Shown here piece after piece: positions 5,578 through 10,053 of a DNA stretch of 10,053 nt. Source of the stretch: Candidatus Sericytochromatia bacterium (GTDB taxonomy: Bacteria; Cyanobacteriota; Sericytochromatia; JACMPN01); assembly GCA_014377495.1 (NCBI GenBank), contig JACMPN010000108.1:1-10053 (forward strand), in the 5' to 3' direction. The notes beneath the pieces were generated by a model. The model made no database searches and was not told the origin of the DNA. It saw only the letters and a program-made list of their open reading frames with translations. The position numbers were made by a program, and so were the translations under genes. Numbering within the stretch: position 1 is the first letter of the stretch; each line of letters starts with the position of its first letter.

Positions 5578-8022
5578 ATGGTCGACCATTCGCTTCATAC
5601 CGCCGCTGAGCCGATCCTGGCCAGGCAGACGCCAGAGCTGGCCACAGAGCGCAGCGCCCGGTTGGCGGCCGAGCAGACCACGCAGCGGTTGCAGGCGACC
5701 ATTGCTGCCTTGGCCGGGGCCCGTGTGCCGCAGGACGTGGCCGCCGTGATCATCCAGCAGGGCCTGCACGACCTGGGGATCTGCCTGGGCCTCGTGGTCC
5801 TGCTGACCAGCGACGGCACTGCCGTCGACGTGATGAGTTCCATCGGTTTCGGCCATGTGCCTGGCTGGTCGGGCCACGGGCCGTTGCCCCGACTGGCTAT
5901 CGACAGCGGCTTCTTTGTCGTCGAGGTGGTCCGCACCGGCCAACCGGTCTGGCTGGGCTCACTGACGGCGATCGCCACGGCCCATCCCGAGCGGGCCCGT
6001 CTCCTGGCGGACTGGGGGGTCGGCAGCATGGTCTGCCTGCCCCTGATCATCGATGGCCGGACCATCGGTTGCATGGGTCTGGGCTACAGCGAGCCCCAGG
6101 CCTTCGACGCCCCGGAGCGTCTTTTCCTGCAGGCGCTGGCGGCCCAATGCGCCCAGGCCATGGATCGGGCCCAGGTCTATCACGACGCCCAGACGCATGC
6201 GGCGCGACTGCAGGCCCTGTCGGAGGCGTCGGCCGTGCTGACCCGGGCTGGGCTCGACACCCCGCTGATCATCGAGGCACTGTGCGGGCTGGCCATGGTC
6301 CATGTGGGTGACGGTTGTGCCGTGCGCCTGCTTAGTGGCGACCGGCGCACCCTCACCTGGGCTGTGGCCCGGAATCGGGATCCGGAGATCCAGGCGTTCG
6401 TTGAAGCGCTGATGTGCACCGGCGAACCGGCGGAGGTCGGCCTCAGCGGCGGGATCCTCGCCGGCAGCGAGTCCGTGTTCCTGCCGGTGGTGTCGGCTGT
6501 GCACCTGGATTTTCTGGCCCACGGGCGCCTGCGCACCATGGTCGACCGTTATCCTTTTCACAGCCTGATTTCCGTACCGGTGCGCAGCAGCGGCCAGATC
6601 TTCGGGCTCCTGACGGTGACGCGGTATGTCGCCGACCAGTCCTATACGGAGGCTGACCGGCAGTTTTGCCAGGAACTGGCCGACCGGGCCGGCATGGCCC
6701 TGGAAAACGCCCGGCTTTTCCATGCCGAGCGGGCCGCCCACGCCCTTACGGAGGAGGCCTTGCGGCGCACGGGGATGTTGCAGCGGCTGACCGCTTCGCT
6801 GTCGATGGCCGTCACGTCGGGCGAGATCGGACAGGTGCTCGTTCACGAGGGATCCCGGGCGTTTGGCGCCCACAGCAGCCTGCTGATGCTGGTCTCGGCC
6901 GATGGTGATGCCCTGGAGCTCCTCAGCGCCGTGGGGATCGACACGGGGCTGAGTGCCCTCTGGGGTCGGTTGCCGATGGCGCAGGCCGGAGCCTTCGCCG
7001 ATGTCGTGCGGTCCCGGGTGCCGCTGTTCGCGGACGAGCATGCCGCCTGGCTGGCCGTCGCACCCGTGCTGCCCGGCACCAAGGAACTGCCGCCGGGTCC
7101 ACGCTATGTGCTGCCCCTGCTGGTCGGCGAGCAGGCGTTGGGGATTCTCGGCTTTGCCTTTGCCGAGGGCCGGGCGCTCGCCCCGGACGAGCGGCAACTG
7201 CTGCTCAGTATTGCCGAGCAGGGCGCCCTGGCGTTGCACCGGGCCTGGCTTTTCGCCGCCGAAAAACTGGCCCGCCGACTGGCGGAAGCCCCCGAGGAAA
7301 AGGCCCGCCTGGCCGTCCTCGTGCGCGACGACTTTCTGTCCATCGCCTCGCACGAGCTGAAGACGCCGCTGACGTCGCTCGATCTGCAGCAGGAGGTATT
7401 GTTCCGGGCGGCGCACCGCGATCCGGCCCTGGCCCCTTACCGGGAACGGCTCGACATGGGCCGGCGCCAGATCCGCCGCCTGACCCGGCTGGTCCACGAC
7501 CTGCTGGACGTGTCCCGCCTCTCCGCCGGCCCGTTGGTCCTGGCGCATGAGGACCTTGATCTGGCGGCGGTCGTGGGCGAGGTGGCCGGTCGTTTTGCCG
7601 AAGACCTGGATCGGGCGGGTAGCCCCCTGACTCTGGCGCTGAGCGCTGCACGGGGGGCCTGGGACCGGGGCCGGCTCGATCAGGTGGTCACCAACCTGCT
7701 CGCCAACGCCGTCAAATACGGCAACGGTCAGCCGATCGCCGTGACCCTCCGCGTGGCGGACGGGCTCGTCAGCCTGGCGGTGCGGGACGGTGGCATCGGC
7801 ATCGATCCGGCACAACAGAGCCGCCTGTTTCAGCGGTTCGAGCGGCTCGTCTCGACGCAGCATTACGGGGGCTTCGGGCTCGGCCTGTGGATCACCCGGC
7901 AGATCGTCGAGGCCATGGGCGGGACCATTGGGGTCGTCAGCCGCCTGGGGGAGGGCGCCACGTTCACCGTGGGCCTGCCCTGGGCGTCCCGGTTGCGGCA
8001 CGGGGCCGACTTGGCGCCTTGA
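5578..8022 (+). CDS. Triple-GAF soluble sensor histidine kinase
   Basis: An 814-residue cytoplasmic histidine kinase with no membrane segment. Order: short N-terminal coiled region (about 10-45); GAF 1 (about 48-188, with 'GSMVCLPLIIDGRTIGCMGLG'-type core); GAF 2 (about 205-385); GAF 3 (about 400-555, core 'YVLPLLVGEQALGILGF'); dimerisation and phospho-acceptor helix with His592 in 'FLSIASHELKTPL'; then the ATPase with N-box Asn706 and Asn710 ('TNLLANAVKY'), Asp737 in 'VRDGGIGID' and 'GGFGLGLWI' from Gly764. GAF domains bind small ligands, haem or bilins; no typical bilin-binding 'CH' motif is visible, so the signal is unknown. The ATG at 5578 was preferred to the GTG at 5524 because GGATAGG lies 7 bases ahead of it. 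It converges on a lone receiver protein (8119-8487), its simplest candidate partner. Triple GAF in one chain is uncommon but known. Kinase call is secure; partner is inference. Confidence 0.93.
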   Translation: MVDHSLHTAAEPILARQTPELATERSARLAAEQTTQRLQATIAALAGARVPQDVAAVIIQQGLHDLGICLGLVVLLTSDGTAVDVMSSIGFGHVPGWSGHGPLPRLAIDSGFFVVEVVRTGQPVWLGSLTAIATAHPERARLLADWGVGSMVCLPLIIDGRTIGCMGLGYSEPQAFDAPERLFLQALAAQCAQAMDRAQVYHDAQTHAARLQALSEASAVLTRAGLDTPLIIEALCGLAMVHVGDGCAVRLLSGDRRTLTWAVARNRDPEIQAFVEALMCTGEPAEVGLSGGILAGSESVFLPVVSAVHLDFLAHGRLRTMVDRYPFHSLISVPVRSSGQIFGLLTVTRYVADQSYTEADRQFCQELADRAGMALENARLFHAERAAHALTEEALRRTGMLQRLTASLSMAVTSGEIGQVLVHEGSRAFGAHSSLLMLVSADGDALELLSAVGIDTGLSALWGRLPMAQAGAFADVVRSRVPLFADEHAAWLAVAPVLPGTKELPPGPRYVLPLLVGEQALGILGFAFAEGRALAPDERQLLLSIAEQGALALHRAWLFAAEKLARRLAEAPEEKARLAVLVRDDFLSIASHELKTPLTSLDLQQEVLFRAAHRDPALAPYRERLDMGRRQIRRLTRLVHDLLDVSRLSAGPLVLAHEDLDLAAVVGEVAGRFAEDLDRAGSPLTLALSAARGAWDRGRLDQVVTNLLANAVKYGNGQPIAVTLRVADGLVSLAVRDGGIGIDPAQQSRLFQRFERLVSTQHYGGFGLGLWITRQIVEAMGGTIGVVSRLGEGATFTVGLPWASRLRHGADLAP

Positions 8023-8104
8023 AGAGGCGTGACTGGGCGATTCGTCAGGGTGGTGTTCGCGCCTGACCCGCGAAGTCGGGCCTTTGGTGCTGAGCGGCCC
8101 TCGC

Positions 8105-8118
8105 GCCGCGAGAGCGGC
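8105..8118. terminator. Weak hairpin between the convergent kinase and receiver genes
   Basis: GCCGC-GAGA-GCGGC forms a 5-bp stem with a four-base loop immediately beyond the stop codon of the receiver gene. An overlapping CTCGC-GCC-GCGAG stem lies at 8100-8112. Neither is followed by a T-run on either strand, so a terminator role is only a guess from the convergent position. Confidence 0.25.
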
Positions 8119-8487
8119 TTATCCGGCCCCGAGCAGGGCCGTCAGGTCGCCCGGCAGCGTCAGCGGGTTGAAAGGCTTGGCCATGATGGCGAGCGCCCCC
8201 TGGGCCTGGTAGAACGCCCGCTGGTGGTCGAGGTCCCGGGCGGAGAGCAGGACGACGGGGATCGTCATCGTCGCCGGGTGGGCCCGCAAGGCCGCCAGCG
8301 TTTCAGGGCCGTCCATCACCGGCATCATCATGTCCAGCAATACGGCATCCGGTTGGGCGTCAATGGCCAGTTGCAGGCCAGTGGCGCCATCTTCGGCTTC
8401 CAGGACTTCCATGCCGCCGTACCGTCTCAGGCTGATCGATGCCAGCCGGCGGATGTCCGGTTCGTCGTCGATGATCAATATCCGCAT
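8119..8487 (-). CDS. Single-domain response regulator (CheY/Spo0F-like receiver)
   Basis: A 122-residue protein made only of a receiver domain. It starts MRILIIDDEPDIRRL, giving the acidic pair Asp7 and Asp8; phospho-acceptor Asp52 lies in 'AVLLDMMMPVMDG'; Ser82 in 'VVLLSARD' takes the usual Thr/Ser switch position; Lys104 in 'IMAKPFNP' is the conserved Lys. All residues needed for Mg2+ binding and phosphorylation are present. The ATG at 8487-8485 was chosen because GGGGAGA lies about 7 bases ahead and the first strand then starts at residue 2; an in-frame upstream ATG would add 26 unrelated residues. There is no effector domain, so it should act as a phosphate shuttle or by protein binding. 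It converges on the triple-GAF kinase with a 96-base gap and may be its target, or may receive phosphate from the hybrid kinase. Confidence 0.92.
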   Translation of the reverse strand: MRILIIDDEPDIRRLASISLRRYGGMEVLEAEDGATGLQLAIDAQPDAVLLDMMMPVMDGPETLAALRAHPATMTIPVVLLSARDLDHQRAFYQAQGALAIMAKPFNPLTLPGDLTALLGAG

Positions 8488-8804
8488 GAGGAGTCTCCCC
8501 TGACGCCAGATCCACGGTTGGCGTATCCCGCTCACCTCTGGCTCGGCCGTTCCAGCCTGTGGCAAGGAGCGTCACATGCCTGTCTGAGAATGCCCGGTAT
8601 GGTAAGCGCTCGCGTTCGGGCTTGCCGCCGCCGCGTGCCAATCCGCCAGGGGCCTGTGGGGCCTTTTGCCGGACGTTTTTTGACCCTGAAATGCAGCAAC
8701 CATACGCCTCGCGTGTCTTGCAGCCGGCTGTATGGCGCAGTTGGGGGACGACGCGGGCGAGCCTTTGGCGTATACTGGGGATCGTGATGGAAAAGTCACA
8801 TGTG
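8488..8804. other. Gene-free region between receiver gene and tRNA-Glu
   Basis: No coding frame is convincing in these 317 bases. Being divergent, they must contain the receiver promoter on the minus strand, which I could not assign, and the tRNA promoter on the plus strand (see TATACT at 8772). Open frames through this stretch are by-products of high GC and read across the tRNA gene. Confidence 0.4.
8772..8804 (+). promoter_or_regulatory. Probable -10 box and leader of the tRNA-Glu gene
   Basis: TATACT (8772-8777) matches five of six bases of the sigma-70 -10 box and lies 27 bases before the tRNA. It is followed directly by GGGG, a GC-rich discriminator of the type seen at stable-RNA promoters under stringent control. 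No good -35 is found at 16-18 bases, which lowers confidence. Confidence 0.4.
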
Positions 8805-8879
8805 GCGCGATCGTCTAGAGGCCTAGGACACCAGCCTTTCACGTTGGTTACACGGGTTCGAATCCCGTTCGCGCTACCA
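8805..8879 (+). tRNA. tRNA-Glu (anticodon TTC)
   Basis: A complete cloverleaf can be drawn by eye. Acceptor arm GGCGCGA (8805-8811) pairs with TCGCGCT (8869-8875), the first pair being G-U. The anticodon stem CCAGC/GTTGG (8831-8835 with 8843-8847) encloses loop CTTTCAC, giving TTC at 8838-8840, which reads GAA and GAG. The T-arm ACGGG-TTCGAAT-CCCGT is at 8852-8868. The discriminator is A and CCA is encoded (8877-8879). The D-arm region GTCTAGAGGCCTAGGAC is typical of bacterial tRNA-Glu. A run of T and a strong hairpin follow at once, so it seems to be a one-gene transcript. Confidence 0.97.
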
Positions 8880-8917
8880 TTTTTTTTCAGCCCCCGCCCA
8901 CTCGGCGGGGGCTATTT
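8880..8917 (+). terminator. Intrinsic terminator after tRNA-Glu
   Basis: Eight T (8880-8887) directly follow the tRNA CCA. Then AGCCCCCGCC (8889-8898) pairs perfectly with GGCGGGGGCT (8904-8913) around a five-base loop, with ATTT after it. The 10-bp GC stem is one of the clearest hairpins in the window. Confidence 0.85.
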
Positions 8918-9088
8918 CCTTGGGCGCCGTGACACTGGCCGGGAGGCACCCACGCGGCTAAAACAGGGGTCAGTCCACACGGGTGATGCCGAGGAGGTGC
9001 GCCAGGGCAGCCCAGAGGCCGGGACCCGCGCGGGGCTGCCTGCGCCCACACCTGCCTGGGCCTGTGCGGATGCCTGCCAGATGATGTC

Positions 9089-9115
9089 TGCCCCCGTCCG
9101 ACAGGGGCAAGGAGG
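9089..9115 (+). promoter_or_regulatory. Strong ribosome-binding site next to a small hairpin
   Basis: AAGGAGG (9109-9115) is a near-perfect Shine-Dalgarno four bases before the ATG at 9120 and fixes that start. TGCCCC (9089-9094) can pair with GGGGCA (9104-9109), a 6-bp stem ending at the first base of the ribosome site. It may modulate access for ribosomes; this is inference. Confidence 0.5.
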
Positions 9116-9119
9116 AACG

Positions 9120-9539
9120 ATGTTCGGCACGACCCAATCGGAACGGCCCCTGATCTATGGCATCAGCGGGCGCAGCCGCTGGCTGCTGGAAGCCGGCCTG
9201 GTGATCTGGAACGTGGTCGGCCTGCTGGCCGTGGTCGCCCTGGCTCAGGGGTTGCGGACCGGGCGGGTGGCCAGCCGGCCGGCTGGCACCGGCACCGGCG
9301 ATCGCACCCCCCATCAGATTCCCGTGGATGTCAGCGGGGCCGCCCAGATGGCCCATGCCCGCTCCGTCGTCGGGGATCTGACCAACGAGGACATCCTGGC
9401 CCGGGAACTGGCCCGCAGCGGGATGGGGGCGCAGGACCGGACGTCCGTGCCGACCAGTGAGGACATTCTCGCCGCCGAGCTGGCCAGATCGCAGCGCCAA
9501 AAACCGCCGACCGGACACGGTGAGTCGTCGCCGGGTTAG
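9120..9539 (+). CDS. Small one-helix membrane protein with duplicated EDILAxELARS motif
   Basis: A 139-residue protein I do not recognise. Start at ATG 9120 is fixed by AAGGAGG just upstream; the frame is open further left, but that part runs through the tRNA gene and is spurious. One hydrophobic helix spans about residues 23-43 ('LLEAGLVIWNVVGLLAVVAL'), preceded by a basic patch (R18, R20), which suggests a signal-anchor. After it comes a basic and flexible linker, then two copies of a 13-residue motif: T88-NEDILARELAR-S100 and T112-SEDILAAELAR-S124, 24 residues apart. The copies would form short amphipathic helices with Glu, Asp and Arg on one face, as expected for docking or self-association segments. 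Topology (tail inside or outside) cannot be decided. It follows the tRNA terminator and precedes a lipoprotein gene with its own promoter, so it is probably transcribed alone. Confidence 0.75.
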   Translation: MFGTTQSERPLIYGISGRSRWLLEAGLVIWNVVGLLAVVALAQGLRTGRVASRPAGTGTGDRTPHQIPVDVSGAAQMAHARSVVGDLTNEDILARELARSGMGAQDRTSVPTSEDILAAELARSQRQKPPTGHGESSPG

Positions 9540-9546
9540 TCCGAAT

Positions 9547-9579
9547 GGGCCTGTCCGGGGTGGCTACTTGCACAGGCCC
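9547..9579 (+). terminator. Hairpin after the small membrane protein gene
   Basis: GGGCCTGT (9547-9554) and ACAGGCCC (9572-9579) are exact inverted repeats around a 17-base loop, starting eight bases after the TAG stop. No T-run follows, so it is a terminator candidate by position and stem only. Confidence 0.4.
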
Positions 9580-9592
9580 GCCCGGCAGGGCG

Positions 9593-9621
9593 TTGAAATC
9601 CCGATGAAACACGGTTATCAT
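9593..9621 (+). promoter_or_regulatory. Near-consensus sigma-70 promoter of the lipoprotein gene
   Basis: TTGAAA (9593-9598) and TATCAT (9616-9621) each match five of six consensus bases and are 17 bases apart, the optimum. Transcription should start near 9628, giving a leader of about 27 bases before the ATG at 9655. It is the best promoter in the window. Confidence 0.7.
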
Positions 9622-9654
9622 GCGCTTGTACATTTCTGCCGGGACGATTGATAC

Positions 9655-10053
9655 ATGAAAAAAGTGCTTGCCATCGGTTTTATCGCCGCCACCCTGCTGG
9701 TTGCCTGTGATCCCCCCGGGACCACGCCGCCGAGCACCCAGTCCAGCCCGAAACCCGCCGCCTCCGCTGCGCCGACCCCGACGGCCTCGGCTCCCGCCAG
9801 CACCCCCGTCACCCCCGGCACCAGCCCGCTCGTGGCCGGTCGCAAATGGGCCTATGGCCTGGTGACCAAGGCTGCCGGGACGAACCTCACCGGCGACATC
9901 ACGATCGAAGTCGCCTCGGTCGCCAATGGCCAGGCGACGATCAAGACGACCTCGACGATTGCCGGCGCCACCACGTCGAACTCTGCCACCGTCTCCACGA
10001 CGGCGAACAACCCGTGGGCCAACGTCAACGGCAATGCTGCCGCCAGCACGCCG
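9655..10053 (+). CDS. Lipoprotein with Pro/Ala/Thr/Ser linker, N-terminal part (cut by window edge)
   Basis: The frame opens at ATG 9655 and runs 133 codons to the right edge. MKK, then a hydrophobic core (V4-V16) and the lipobox L15-V16-A17-C18 show a type II signal peptide; Cys18 would be lipidated. In E. coli the Asp at +2 (D19) would keep it in the inner membrane, but that rule may not hold in this organism. Residues about 20-60 are a disordered linker rich in Pro, Ala, Thr and Ser that spaces the folded part from the membrane. From about 62 a beta-rich domain begins ('RKWAYGLVTKAAG', 'DITIEVASVANGQATIKTTS'), resembling the start of small extracytoplasmic beta-barrel or lipocalin-like folds. 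The Shine-Dalgarno is poor, while the promoter at 9593-9621 is strong. Function unknown; the C-terminus lies outside the window. Confidence 0.8.
   Translation, partial: MKKVLAIGFIAATLLVACDPPGTTPPSTQSSPKPAASAAPTPTASAPASTPVTPGTSPLVAGRKWAYGLVTKAAGTNLTGDITIEVASVANGQATIKTTSTIAGATTSNSATVSTTANNPWANVNGNAAASTP

Noticed and set aside
5959..8001. Long minus-strand open frame opposite the triple-GAF kinase (680 codons)
   Set aside because: Same cause: the plus strand carries intact GAF, HisKA and ATPase motifs, while the antisense product has no domain pattern and an abnormal composition.
8559..9119. N-terminal extension of the small membrane protein frame
   Set aside because: The frame reads through the tRNA-Glu gene and its terminator, and the strong Shine-Dalgarno at 9109-9115 marks the true start at 9120.
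8941..9119. Mobile element attached to the tRNA gene
   Set aside because: No integrase, no repeat of the tRNA 3' end and no phage-like gene is visible downstream within the window.
1..10053. CRISPR array, rRNA, transposase or defence gene cluster
   Set aside because: No regularly spaced repeats, rRNA sequence, transposase motif or known defence domain was seen on either strand.

Overview
The window is GC-rich (roughly two-thirds G+C) bacterial DNA. It holds seven genes that can be read confidently, two of them cut by the window edges or by a mutation, plus one tRNA gene. A lipobox protein near the right end and the large family of sensor kinases suggest a free-living environmental bacterium, probably diderm. 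The tRNA-Glu D-arm region resembles that of cyanobacteria and some proteobacteria. An ethylene-receptor-like sensor domain on a histidine kinase is also common in cyanobacteria and relatives, so a cyanobacteria-related or proteobacterial host is possible. Nothing in the window settles the phylum.

Layout. (1) 1-378, minus: start of a PAS-domain sensor protein, cut by the left edge. (2) 379-698: gene-free stretch with several overlapping small hairpins and an AT-rich patch. (3) 699-1469, minus: six-helix TMEM175-type potassium channel. (4) 1674-4157, plus: hybrid kinase with the order membrane sensor, HisKA-HATPase, receiver, HisKA-HATPase. Its first 20 codons are separated from the rest by an in-frame TAA. 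(5) 4196-4318: a 123-bp element with perfect 25-bp terminal inverted repeats, lying exactly between two convergent genes. (6) 4319-5182, minus: DUF6929-like protein. (7) 5578-8022, plus: soluble kinase with three GAF domains. (8) 8119-8487, minus: single-domain response regulator converging on that kinase. (9) 8805-8879, plus: tRNA-Glu(TTC), followed by a clear hairpin terminator. (10) 9120-9539, plus: small one-helix membrane protein with a duplicated EDILAxELARS motif. (11) 9655-10053, plus: start of a lipoprotein behind a near-consensus promoter.

How the genes fit together. Four of the seven protein genes are phosphorelay or sensory components: PAS sensor, hybrid kinase, triple-GAF kinase and lone receiver. 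None carries a DNA-binding output domain. The lone receiver is the natural candidate phospho-acceptor for one of the kinases, most simply the adjacent triple-GAF kinase. That pairing is inferred from position only.

The most unusual points are: the broken ethylene-receptor-like sensor, which has a stop codon in its signature motif and Gly in place of the copper-ligand Cys; the 123-bp inverted-repeat element; and the unfamiliar duplicated-motif membrane protein. I did not find a multi-gene defence, mobile or biosynthetic system here.
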